In this document: piece after piece, positions 51,212-61,297 of the stretch
Numbering within the stretch: position 1 is the stretch's first letter
Layout of the letters: every line of letters starts with the position of its first letter
Assembly (NCBI GenBank): GCA_041397845.1
Contig: JAWKVW010000008.1
Coordinates: 1-64,000, forward strand
Source of the DNA: JAKPQE01 sp041397845
GTDB lineage: Bacteria > Pseudomonadota > Alphaproteobacteria > Rhizobiales > JAKPQE01
Reading direction: 5' to 3'
DNA: 64,000 nucleotides
The notes under the pieces: generated by a model
Database searches by the model: none
What the model saw: the letters and a program-made list of their open reading frames with translations, nothing else
What the model was told of the DNA's origin: nothing
Made by a program: the position numbers and the translations under genes

Positions 51212-51221
51212 GGAGGCGGCA

Positions 51222-51836
51222 ATGGCTCTTTTCACGCCCGAACAGCAGGATCGCATCGCCGCTGCCGTCAAGGCCGCCGAGGCCAACACCAGCGGCGAGA
51301 TCTTCACCGTCATCGCCCGTGCCAGCGACGACTATCGCTTCATTCCGGTGCTCTGGGCAGCGCTCGCCGCCCTGCTCGTGCCGATGCCGCTGATCTTCGC
51401 CACCAGCCTCTCCGTGCAGGTCATCTACCTCGCCCAGCTTGCCGTCTTCTGCACCCTGGCGATCGTCCTGTCGCTGCCCGCCGTCCGGCCCTACGCCGTG
51501 CCGGGGCCGGTGCAGCAACGTCGCGCCCACCGCAATGCCATCGAGCAGTTCCTCGCCCATGGCCTGCACACGACGCGCGACCGCACCGGCGTCCTCATCT
51601 TCGTCTCGCTCGCCGAGCGCTATGCCGAGGTGGTCGCCGACGAGGCGATCAACGAGAAGGTCGACCCCGCCGTCTGGGACGAGGCTGTCGCTGCCCTCAT
51701 TGATGAAATCCGGGCCGGCCGGCCGACCGAGGGCTTCATTGCCGCGATCGGCCTCTGCGGCGCGGCGCTTGCCGCCCATTTTCCGCCGCGCCCGGACGAC
51801 GACAACGAACTCTCGGATCGCATCGTCGAGATCTGA
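51222..51836 (+). CDS. TPM-domain membrane protein (YgcG/DUF2207-related)
   Basis: Protein of 204 residues. N-terminal TPM-like segment (FTPEQQDRIAAAVKAAEANTSGEI; TVIARASDDYRF), two transmembrane helices (~43-60 and ~66-85), then the remainder of the TPM domain (RDRTGVLIFVSLAERYAEVVADEAI) and an acidic end. The ATG at 51222 has GGGAGG 6 bases upstream. It begins 10 bases after the larger TPM gene. Proteins of this layout regularly follow LemA and YgcG and probably act with them in the inner membrane. Confidence 0.85.
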   Translation: MALFTPEQQDRIAAAVKAAEANTSGEIFTVIARASDDYRFIPVLWAALAALLVPMPLIFATSLSVQVIYLAQLAVFCTLAIVLSLPAVRPYAVPGPVQQRRAHRNAIEQFLAHGLHTTRDRTGVLIFVSLAERYAEVVADEAINEKVDPAVWDEAVAALIDEIRAGRPTEGFIAAIGLCGAALAAHFPPRPDDDNELSDRIVEI

Positions 51837-51840
51837 GGCC

Positions 51841-52449
51841 TCAACGCGACTGGGCGTGATACTCCGTGTTCGGCAGCATCGAGGTCGCCATCGCCAGCCG
51901 GTTCGACATCGAGAAGAAGCCGACCACCGCAGCGATGTCCCAGATGTCGCGCTCCGAGAACCCGGCATCGCGCAAGCCCTGGCGATCCGCCTCGCCGACG
52001 TCGAACGGCCGCTCGGCAAGCTTGGCCGAGAAATCGAGCATCGCCCGCTGCCGCGCGTCGAGATGCGCCTCGCGATAGTTCATGACCATCAGTTCGCCGA
52101 GGATCGGGTCGCCCGAGAGCTGGCGCACCGCCGCGCCATGCGCCGTCAGGCAATAGAAGCAGTGATTGATCGACGAGGTGACGACCGCGATCATCTCGCG
52201 TTCCAGCTTCGACAGCCCGCTCGGCGCCAGCATCAGGTCGTTGTAGAGCGCCGCGAACGCCCGCAGCTTGGCCTGGTCGAACGAATAGGCCTTCAGCACG
52301 TTCGGCACGAGCCCGAGCTTTTCCTGGCACTTCTCGAAATAGCCCGCCATGTCGTCGTCGAACCGCTCCGGCGTCTCGATGTCGAGCGCCGTCACCTCGC
52401 TGATGTTTTCGACTGCGCCGGACGGACGCGAACCCTTGCTGGTCGTCAT
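51841..52449 (-). CDS. AhpD/CMD-like peroxidase-related protein
   Basis: Protein of 202 residues of the carboxymuconolactone decarboxylase/AhpD superfamily, 'uncharacterised peroxidase-related enzyme' branch. The redox motif HCFYCLTAHG holds the CxxC pair and a following His, as in AhpD; LSKLEREMIAVVTSSIN carries the conserved Glu. Upstream is FEKCQEKLGLVPNVLKAYSFD. I chose the ATG at 52449 (MTTSKGSRPSG). It converges on the second TPM gene with a 4-base gap. A role in alkyl hydroperoxide reduction is plausible but the partner is not visible. Confidence 0.85.
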   Translation of the reverse strand: MTTSKGSRPSGAVENISEVTALDIETPERFDDDMAGYFEKCQEKLGLVPNVLKAYSFDQAKLRAFAALYNDLMLAPSGLSKLEREMIAVVTSSINHCFYCLTAHGAAVRQLSGDPILGELMVMNYREAHLDARQRAMLDFSAKLAERPFDVGEADRQGLRDAGFSERDIWDIAAVVGFFSMSNRLAMATSMLPNTEYHAQSR

Positions 52450-52663
52450 GAGCGTTTCCCTGTTTCCCTGTCGTTCGTGAGGGCCGGTCTTTGCCGGCCT
52501 TGGTCTTTCAAACCGCGTGTCTTCGCAAATCGGCAACCAAGATTGCCGATAGCCGGCTGAGCTTGGCTCGACATTCGACGAAAGAATAGTCGAAAATCAC
52601 GACAATGAGTCGCGCCGGCCCGGCATGCTCGGGAACAGGCGCACCGATTGACGGAGCTTCCCG

Positions 52664-55600
52664 ATGAAAAATGGCAAGGAACTTGAGAAGGCGCGGCGCA
52701 TCAAGGCCGCCGCCGCCATGCTGTCCGCCGACGACACCGCCGGGCCGGATGCCGCGCGTTTCGCCGACATTCTGTTCGAGCGGGCCAGCGCCGAGGACCT
52801 CGTTGCCTGCGAGGCGACCGACCTTGCCATCCTTGCCCGTGACGGCTTCCGCCACCTGATGCAGCACAAGGCCGGCCGCCACGACATCCGCATCGGCAAG
52901 GGCCGGGCGAGCGCCGCCAACCCGGCCCATGACGTCACCGTCGTCGAGATCGCCAACGACGACATGCCCTTCCTCGTCGATTCGGTGATGGGCGAGCTGC
53001 ACGAGCTCGGCCATCCGATCCGCCTCGTCGTCCATCCGATTTTCAATGTCGAGCGCACCGCCAAAGGCGGTATCGAGCGCTTCATCGGCTCGGGCGCGGT
53101 GACATCGACGACCGCCCAGCGCGTCAGCCTCATCCACGTCCACATCGACCCGCTCGAGGACGCCGCCGACGAAAAGGCGCTCGCCACCCGGCTTGACCTC
53201 ATCCTCACCGAGGTCCGCCGCGTCGTCGCCGACTGGCGGCCGATGATGGAACATGCCCGCGCCGCGATCGCCGGCTACCAGACCAACCCGCCGCCGATCC
53301 CGGTCGACGAGATCGCCGAGGCGGTGCAGTTCCTGCAATGGCTGGTCGACGCCAATTTCACCTTCCTCGGCGTGCGCGAATACGCCTATGAGGGCGGCAT
53401 CAAGCGCGGCAACCTGAAGCCGACCGACAGCGAGGGCCTCGGCATCCTGCGCAATCCCGACGTCAGCGTCCTGCGCCGCGGCACCGAGCACGTCACCATG
53501 ACGCCGGAAGTGCGCGAATTCCTGCAGCAGCCGCAGCCGCTGATCATCACCAAGGCCAACGTCAAGTCGCGTATCCATCGCCGCGCCCACATGGACTATA
53601 TCGGCGTCAAGAAATACGACGAACGCGGCCGGCTCGCCGGCGAGCTGCGCATCGTCGGCCTGTTCACGTCCTCGGCCTACACCCGCTCGACCCGCAACAT
53701 TCCGTACCTGCGCCGCAAGGTCGAGATCGTCATCCGCCGTTCCGGCTACGATCCGCACAGCCACTCCGGCAAGGCGCTGCTCAACGTCCTTGAAAACTAT
53801 CCCCGCGACGAGCTCTTCCAGCTCGACGAGGACACCCTCCTCGACTTCGCCACCGCCATCCACGAGCTCGACGAGCGGCCGCGCATCCGCGTCCTTGCCC
53901 GGCGCGACAAGTTCGACCGCTTCGTCTCGGTGCTGGTCTTCGCCCCGCGCGACCGCTACGACACCGCGACCCGGCTGAAAATCGGCGCCTATCTCGCCGA
54001 ACTCTACAAGGGCCGCATCTCGGCCTGGTACGTCACCTATCCGGAAGGCCCCCTCGCCCGCGTCCATTTCATCGTCGGCGGCATCGACCCGAAGATCGCC
54101 GATCCCGAGCAGGACGCCTTCGAGGCGGCGATCGCCGCCATCATCCGCACCTGGACCGATACCCTCGAGGCAGCCCTTGCCGCCCGCCACGACCCGACCC
54201 GAGCCGAGCTTCTCGCCGAGCGCTACGCCGACGCCTTTTCCGCCGCCTATCAGGAGGCCTTCACGCCCGACATCGCCCTTGCCGATATCGACATCGCCGA
54301 GGCCGAGGAAGAGCGCGACATCTTCATCGATTTCTATCGCCGGACCGGCGCCAGCGCCGAGGAAGTCGCCCTCAAGGTCTATCATCCCGGCGAGCCGACG
54401 CCGCTCTCCGTCCGCGTGCCGCTGCTCGAGAACATGGGCTTCCGCGTCATCAACGAGCGCACCTATCGCATCGACCCGACCAGCGACCGCGCCACCATCC
54501 ACCTGCACGACATGTCGCTGGTGCGGGCCGACGGCCAGCCGATCGATCTCGACATGCTCGACCGGCCACTCGAGGAATGCTTCCTCGCCGTCTGGAACGG
54601 CCGCGCCGAGAACGACGGCTACAACGCCCTCGTCCTCAATGCCGGCCTCGAATGGCGCGACATCGCCATGCTGCGCGCCCTGTCGCGCTATCTGCGCCAG
54701 GCCCGCATCCCCTTCAGCCAGGACTACATGTGGGGCACGCTGAACCGCTATCCGGCGATCGCTGCCCGCATTGCCCGGCTGTTCCATGCCCGCCTCGACC
54801 CGGCGCTTGGCAGCGAGGCCCGCGAGGCCGCGTCAAAACGCATTTCCGGCGAGATCGACCGCGAGCTCGAGGCCGTCGCCAGCCTCGACGATGACCGCAT
54901 CCTGCGCCGCTTCGTCAATGTCGTTCAGGCCACCCTCCGGACCGATTTCTTCCAGCGCGACGCCGCCGGCGAGCTGAAGCCGACGATCGCCTGCAAGCTC
55001 GATTCCCGGCGCCTTGACGCCCTGCCGCTGCCCCGTCCCTTCCGCGAGATCTTCGTCTACGGCCCGCGCGTCGAGGGCGTGCACCTGCGCTTCGGCCCGA
55101 TCGCCCGCGGCGGCCTGCGCTGGTCCGACCGCGCCCAGGATTTCCGCACCGAGGTCCTCGGCCTCGTCAAGGCACAGCAGGTCAAGAACGCCGTCATCGT
55201 CCCGGTCGGCGCCAAGGGCGGCTTCCTGCCGAAGCAACTGCCTGCCGGCGGCACCCGTGATGCCGTCCAGGCCGAAGGCATCGCCGCCTATCGCATTTTC
55301 GTCGACAGCCTCATCGAGCTGACCGACAACCTCACCCCGGACGGCATCGTCCCGCCGCCCGACACCGTCCGTCACGATGGCGACGATCCCTACCTCGTCG
55401 TGGCCGCCGACAAGGGCACGGCGACCTTCTCCGACATCGCCAACGGCATTTCCGAGGACCACCACTTCTGGCTCGGCGACGCCTTCGCCTCCGGCGGCTC
55501 GGCCGGCTACGACCACAAGAAGATGGGCATCACCGCCCGTGGCGCCTGGGAATCGGTCAAGCGCCACTTCCGCGAGATCGACATCGACATCCAGACGACG

Positions 55601-57543
55601 CCCTTCACCGTCGCCGGCGTCGGCGACATGTCCGGCGACGTCTTCGGCAACGGCATGCTGCTCGAGCAGATCCGCCTCGTTGCCGCCTTTGATCACCGCG
55701 ACATCTTCATCGACCCCGACCCGGTTCCCTCGACCGGCTTTGCCGAGCGCCGGCGCCTGTTCGACCTGCCGCGCTCGAGCTGGCAGGACTACGACAAGGC
55801 CCTCATCTCGAAGGGCGGCGGCATCTTCCCGCGCTCGCGTGAAGTCGATCGACCTCTCCTCGAGGCCGCCGCCGCCATTGGCCTTGCCCCGGGCAAGGCA
55901 ACGCCGCAGGAAGTGATGTCGGCGATCCTGCGCGCGCGCGTCGACCTGCTCTGGTTCGGCGGCATCGGCACCTATGTGCGCTCCGGCGACGAAACCGACG
56001 ATGACGTCGGCGACCGCGCCAACGACGCCATCCGCGTCGCCGCGAGGACGCTTCGCACCCGCGTCGTCGGCGAGGGCGCCAATCTCGGCATGACCCAGCG
56101 CGCCCGCATCGAATTCGGACTCGCCGGCGGCCGTTGCAACTCCGACGCCATCGACAATTCCGCCGGCGTCAACACCTCCGACGTCGAGGTCAACATCAAG
56201 ATCGCCTTCGGCGCCGCGATCCGCGCCGGCGCCCTGACGCTGCCGGCCCGCAACGACATCCTTGTCGAGATGACCGACGCCGTCGCCGATCTTGTCCTGC
56301 GCAACAACTACCTGCAGACGCTCGCGATTTCGCTGACCGAGCGGCATGGCCTCGAGGACATCGGCTTCGAGGTCCGTCTCATGACCGGGCTGGAAGGGCG
56401 CGGCCTGCTCGACCGGGCCGTCGAGTTCCTGCCCGACGATGCCGCCATCGCCGAACGCATCCGCCTCGGCCACGGCCTGACCCGCGCCGAACTCGGCGTG
56501 CTCCTGGCCTATGCCAAGCTGACGCTCTTCGATGACCTGCTGCGCTCCAGCGTCCCCGACGATGCCTATCTCGGCCGCGAGCTCTATCGCTATTTCCCCG
56601 CCCGCATGCACGAGGAGTTCGCCAGCTTCATCGACGGCCACCAGCTCCGGCGGAAATCATCGCCACGATGCTCGCCAATTCGATGATCAATCGCGGCGGC
56701 CCGACCCTCGTCAGCCGCCTCGTCGAGGAGACCGGCGCCAGCGTCGACGCCATCGCCTTTGCCTTTGCCGCGGCGCGACGCCTTCGGCCTCACCGATCTC
56801 AACGCCCGGATCGACGCGCTCGACAACCGCGTCCCCGGTCAGCTCCAGCTCGATCTCTATGACGCCGTGCAAAGCCATATGCTGGCGAGCATCGTCTGGT
56901 TCCTCGCCAATGCCGACCATGGCGACGGCCTCGATACCGTCGTCGGCCATTTCCGTACCGGCATCGCCGAACTTGCCCCGGTGATCGAACGCCTGCTGCC
57001 GGCCTATCTGGCAACCAGCACCGCCGGCCTCGTCGAGCGCTATACCGCCGGCGGCGTGCCGGTCAGCCTTGCCCGCCGCATCGCCCGCCTGCCGGTCTAT
57101 GCCATGATCCCCGACATGGTGCTGATCGCCGACCGCACCGGCCAGCCGCTCGACCGGGTCGCATCCTGCTACTTCGCGGTTGCCGGCCATTTCCGCATCG
57201 GCAGCCTCGAGGAGGTCGCACGCGGTCTCGTCATCGAGGACTATTACGACCGCGTCGCCCTCGACCGGGCCCGCCGCACCCTCGCCGACGCGCACCGCCG
57301 CATCACCGCCGCCGCCCTCGCCATCGGTGGACCCGCCGCGGCCGAAGCGGCAACAGGAAAGGGCAAGACGGCAAAGGCTCAAAGGCCGCGCCGGCAAACC
57401 CGTTCGATCTCTGGCTCGAGGCGCATCGCGGCGAAGCGGACCGCATCGCCCGGGCAACGCGCGACATCGTCGAGACCGGCGAACTGTCGGTTTCCCGGTT
57501 CGCCGTCGCCGCCGGCCTGATTTCTGATCTGGCCGAAAAATAA
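52664..57543 (+). CDS. gdhB: NAD-specific glutamate dehydrogenase (large type), three frame breaks
   Basis: Large NAD-GDH converting glutamate to 2-oxoglutarate and ammonia, about 1,626 residues if frame-corrected. ACT-like N-terminal regions (VEIANDDMPFLVDSVMGELHELG) precede the catalytic core near residues 790-1050: FGPIARGGLRWSDRAQDFR, PVGAKGGFLPKQLP and VVAADKGTATFSDIAN; the C-terminal helical domain ends RFAVAAGLISDLAEK at 57543. Uncorrected, the first frame stops at 56686 after ~1,320 good residues. Three shifts restore the family: near 56,655 (one G lost in cggcgg-gaaatc), near 56,775 (gcggcgcgacgcc) and near 57,390 (one G lost before ctcaaag). The gene has otherwise normal codon use and no missing domain, so consensus error is likely. 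Confidence 0.88.
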
Positions 57544-57571
57544 ACGCCGCCCGGCTTCAGCGGGGCGGCGT
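57536..57571 (-). terminator. Rho-independent terminator of purH
   Basis: ACGCCGCCC (57544-57552) pairs perfectly with GGGCGGCGT (57563-57571) around a 10-base loop. In the minus direction the stem is followed by TTTATTTTT, giving a classical terminator 41 bases after the purH stop. The T-run overlaps the GDH stop codon region, so the hairpin serves convergent genes. Confidence 0.8.
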
Positions 57572-57611
57572 CAGCTTCGCGGGCGACGAGGTTCGCCGCC
57601 GATTTATGCGG

Positions 57612-59207
57612 TCAGTGCCGGAAGTGGCGCATGCCGGTGAAGACCATGGCAAGGCCGGCCTCGTCGGCCGCCTTGATCACTTCATCGTCACGCATCGAGC
57701 CGCCCGGCTGGATGACCGCCGTCGCCCCCGCCTCGACCGCCGCCATCAGGCCGTCGGCGAAGGGGAAGAACGCGTCCGAGGCGACCACCGACCCCTTGGT
57801 CAGCGGCTCGGCATTGCCGGCCGCCTCGGCCGCATCGATTGCCTTGCGCGCCGCAATCCGGGCCGAATCGACACGGCTCATCTGGCCGGCGCCGACGCCC
57901 ACCGTCGCCTGGTCCTTGACGTAGACGATGGCGTTCGACTTGACGTGCTTGGCAACGCGGAACGCGAACTTCAGGTCGGCGAGTTCGGCGTCCGTCGGCG
58001 CCCGCCTGGTCACGACCTTGAGGTCGAGATCGTCGACATTGCCGTTGTCGCGCGACTGCACCAGAAGGCCGCCGGCGACCGAGCGCACCGTCGTGCCCGC
58101 AGCGCGCGGGTCCGGCAGGCCGCCGGTGACGAGCAGGCGCAGGTTCTTCTTGGCCGCGACGATCTTGACCGCCGCCTCGTCCGCCTCCGGCGCGATGATG
58201 ACCTCGGTGAAGATCTTGACGATCTCCTCGGCCGCCTCGGCGTCGAGCTTGCGGTTGAGCGCAACGATGCCGCCGAAAGCCGAGACCGGATCGCAGGCGA
58301 GCGCCTTGAGATAAGCCTCCTTCAGGCTCGCCCCCTCGGCCACGCCGCACGGATTGGCATGCTTGATGATGGCAACCGCCGCCGTGCGCGCCGGGTCGAA
58401 TTCGGAGACGAGCTCGAAGGCGGCGTCCGTGTCGTTGATGTTGTTGTAGGAGAGCTGCTTGCCCTGCAACTGCCGGGCCGTCGCAACGCCGGGCCGGGCA
58501 TCGCCGGTCTTGTAGAAGCCGGCCGCCTGATGCGGGTTCTCGCCATAGCGCATGACCTCGGCAAGCTCGCCGCCGGCCGCCCGGAAGGTCGGGGTCGTCT
58601 CGCCGAGCGTCGCATAGAACCAGTTCGAGATCGCCGCATCATAGGCGCCGGTCCGCGCATAGGCCTTGGCCGCCAGCTTCTGGCGCAGGGCAAAGGAAAC
58701 GCCGCCCTTTTCCGCGATTTCGGCCAGCACCGCCGCATAGTCGGCCGGATCGACGATCACCGTCAGATAGGCATGGTTCTTGGCCGCCGCCCGGATCATT
58801 GCCGGACCGCCGATGTCGATGTTCTCGATCGAGGTCTCGTAGTCCGCCCCGCCGGCAACCGTCTTCTCGAACGGGTAGAGATTGATGGCGATGAGGTCGA
58901 TCGCCTCGATGCCATGCGCGCTCATCGCCGCCGCATGCTCGGGATTGTCGCGCACCGCCAGCAGGCCGCCGTGGACCTTCGGATGCAGCGTCTTGACCCG
59001 GCCGTCCATGATCTCCGGAAAACCGGTGACCGACGAGACGTCGGCGACCGGCAGGCCGGCATCGGCGATCGCCTTGGCGGTGCCGCCGGTCGAGATGAGG
59101 TCGGCGCCCGCGTCGCTGAGCGCCCTGGCGAAATCGATGAGCCCGCTCTTGTCGGAGAGCGAAAGGAGCGCGCGGCGGATCGGAACGATATCGGGCGTAT
59201 GGGTCAT
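57612..59207 (-). CDS. purH: Bifunctional AICAR transformylase / IMP cyclohydrolase
   Basis: PurH of 531 residues performing the last two steps of IMP synthesis. The MGS-like cyclohydrolase domain (~1-145) has ISTGGTAKAIADAGLPV, TLHPKVHGGLLAVRDNPEH and NLYPFEKT; NIDIGGPAMIRAAAKNH follows. The transformylase domain has IIKHANPCGVAEG with the catalytic Lys-His and SDAFFPFADGLM. The C-terminus FTGMRHFRH is normal. The gene lies 143 bases downstream of the heparinase-like gene and ends at a clear terminator. Confidence 0.96.
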   Translation of the reverse strand: MTHTPDIVPIRRALLSLSDKSGLIDFARALSDAGADLISTGGTAKAIADAGLPVADVSSVTGFPEIMDGRVKTLHPKVHGGLLAVRDNPEHAAAMSAHGIEAIDLIAINLYPFEKTVAGGADYETSIENIDIGGPAMIRAAAKNHAYLTVIVDPADYAAVLAEIAEKGGVSFALRQKLAAKAYARTGAYDAAISNWFYATLGETTPTFRAAGGELAEVMRYGENPHQAAGFYKTGDARPGVATARQLQGKQLSYNNINDTDAAFELVSEFDPARTAAVAIIKHANPCGVAEGASLKEAYLKALACDPVSAFGGIVALNRKLDAEAAEEIVKIFTEVIIAPEADEAAVKIVAAKKNLRLLVTGGLPDPRAAGTTVRSVAGGLLVQSRDNGNVDDLDLKVVTRRAPTDAELADLKFAFRVAKHVKSNAIVYVKDQATVGVGAGQMSRVDSARIAARKAIDAAEAAGNAEPLTKGSVVASDAFFPFADGLMAAVEAGATAVIQPGGSMRDDEVIKAADEAGLAMVFTGMRHFRH

Positions 59208-59350
59208 TTTTGTCTCGTGAACGGCGCTTGAAAAAGGGAAGCGGCCGAGCCGGCCGCCGTCTGCGGCGCCGATAGCACGAAAACGAGGCTGGAGAAACCC
59301 GCCGAACCGGCCAATCCACGGCCGATCCGCGCGGCCGATGGCCTCTTTTG

Positions 59351-61054
59351 CTAGTCCGCCACCCGATAGAGCGACCAGGCAACGCTCGAGCGCTGCGCGG
59401 CCTTGCCGTAGATGACGAGCTGCGACGAGCGCCGGTGGCCGTGAATGTCCGAGAGGTAGACGCTTTCCTCGATCTCGATTTCCGAGCCCGGCGAGGAGAA
59501 ATGCCAGGTCTCGCCATTGTCGAGAATGAGGACGACGACGTCGCGCTCGAGCCGTGGCCGGGCCTGAACCGAGGGATGAAGGTGGAAGCGCAGCGAGAAG
59601 GCATCCTTGCCGCCGCGCACCGCGCCGCCGCTCGTGCCGTGGAAGGCATCGATGCCCGCCAGCCGCCGACCGTCCGGCGCCAGCACCAGCCGGCGCTCGT
59701 GGCGGATGCCGAAGCGGGCGAGATAGCCGTCATGCGAGGCGACCAGTGTCTCGCCGTGCTGGCTGTCCTCTCGAGAAACCGGCACCTCTTCCGGCCCGCT
59801 GAGGATGATCGACCCGAGCTGGCCTTCGGCGAACCGGCCGGTCACGAAATGGCAGGACGAGGTGTCGTTCAAAACCGCCGTCGAATGTGCCGCCGTGGCC
59901 CGGGCGACGAGCCGCCAGTCCGGCTGCGTTTCCGGCGGCACGCCGCAATTGACGACGATCTGGGCGCCGCCCGTGCTCATCTCGAAGGAAAGGCAGCCGG
60001 CATGCGCCTGCCCGCTCGCCATCGGCGGCGGCGGCGCGCCGGTATCGACGATCATCACCGCCTCGCCCGCCTGCAGCCGCTGATAGCCCGAATGCGGCGC
60101 GTTCAGCACCGGGCTGCCGCGCGCGTCGTCATGGGCAAAGACGGTAGCGACGAGGTCGCTGCGCGTTGCCCCCATGCCGTTGAAATGGGCGAGTGCCCCG
60201 TCGCTGTGCCGGAAGAAGCGCATCATCGGCATCATCCGGTCGATCGCCGTCATCAGCGCCCGTGGCGGATCCGAGCCGATCGCCGCGAACGCCTGCCGGA
60301 GCGGCAGGAGATCGATGAGAAGTTCAAGAATCGCCCCCGGATTGCGCGAGATGTGGCCGCCATCGGCCAGCACCTGCCGCGTCAGCTCCTTGTCGAGCCA
60401 GCGGCTCGACTGGCGCAGGAGCCGCCCCTGGTTCGACATGGCAAGACCCGCCGCCGTCAGCGCGATCGCCGCCTGCGCCCGTGGCAGGCCGTCCGGCAGC
60501 AGCACCGAGGCATGGCGCAGATAGCGCACCTGCCGCGACAGGCTTTTCAGGAACCGGCGATAGAACGCCCGGTCCGCCTCCTCGAGGATCAGCGGCGCCT
60601 GCGACAGCCAGGACAGGATGCGCCGCGACGTGATGTCGGGCTGCCAGGACATCGGATTGTAGACGCCGTGCAGCCGGATCCAGTCCTCGACCAGCGAACG
60701 CGCATTCGAGCGCGAGATCGCCCGCTCCGCCGCCCGCATGTGCCGCAGCCAGCCGAAACCGTGCAGCGCCCGCGCCCAGGCATTGGACGGCGGCGTCACC
60801 TCGAACGGCGATTGCCCGCCGGTCTCGACCGCCTGTCCGGAAAACACGAAAAGGCCGGCATAGATGTCGGAGGCAATGGTTGGATCGGTCGTGCGGATAT
60901 CCTGCGGCGCGATGACGAGCCGCTCCGGCACCGCTCCCCCGAACCGCCAGCGATAGAGCGGGTTCTGGTAGATGCGGCCGAGTATGTTGCGGAATCCGTG
61001 TGCCGTGACGAGGCGCGCAAGGCGCGCCTGATCCGACACCGCGCCGAAATCCAT
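59351..61054 (-). CDS. Heparinase II/III-family protein
   Basis: Protein of 567 residues with the polysaccharide-lyase architecture: an N-terminal (alpha/alpha) toroid (WLRHMRAAERAISRSNARSLVEDWIRLHG; LSQAPLILEEADRAFYRRFLKSLSRQ) and a C-terminal beta-sheet domain (~340-560) with HDDARGSPVLNAPHSGYQRL, CLSFEMSTGGAQIVVNCG and SCHFVTGRFAEG. Members next to purH and rsmB are common in Hyphomicrobiales and lack a signal peptide, as here, so an intracellular or envelope role rather than heparin degradation is likely. The substrate is unknown. Confidence 0.88.
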   Translation of the reverse strand: MDFGAVSDQARLARLVTAHGFRNILGRIYQNPLYRWRFGGAVPERLVIAPQDIRTTDPTIASDIYAGLFVFSGQAVETGGQSPFEVTPPSNAWARALHGFGWLRHMRAAERAISRSNARSLVEDWIRLHGVYNPMSWQPDITSRRILSWLSQAPLILEEADRAFYRRFLKSLSRQVRYLRHASVLLPDGLPRAQAAIALTAAGLAMSNQGRLLRQSSRWLDKELTRQVLADGGHISRNPGAILELLIDLLPLRQAFAAIGSDPPRALMTAIDRMMPMMRFFRHSDGALAHFNGMGATRSDLVATVFAHDDARGSPVLNAPHSGYQRLQAGEAVMIVDTGAPPPPMASGQAHAGCLSFEMSTGGAQIVVNCGVPPETQPDWRLVARATAAHSTAVLNDTSSCHFVTGRFAEGQLGSIILSGPEEVPVSREDSQHGETLVASHDGYLARFGIRHERRLVLAPDGRRLAGIDAFHGTSGGAVRGGKDAFSLRFHLHPSVQARPRLERDVVVLILDNGETWHFSSPGSEIEIEESVYLSDIHGHRRSSQLVIYGKAAQRSSVAWSLYRVAD

Positions 61055-61297
61055 CCCGCGCCAGCCCCCTCCACTTTGCTTTCAGCTCCGGCCGGGCGCA
61101 TGCCCGCTGCCGCAAAAGCAATCAAAACTGTCGCCTGCCAGAATCGCGGGCCGTGTTCGGCCTTCATCGACTGCGCAAGGACGACCCTTTGGCTCGAATC
61201 ACTCGAACCGGTTTCCGCCGCCTCTCTTGCATGAATGTACCGGTCGTTGTCGCTTCGGCAAAGAGACGACAATCCGTCTAAAAGAAGATGTCCGCAA

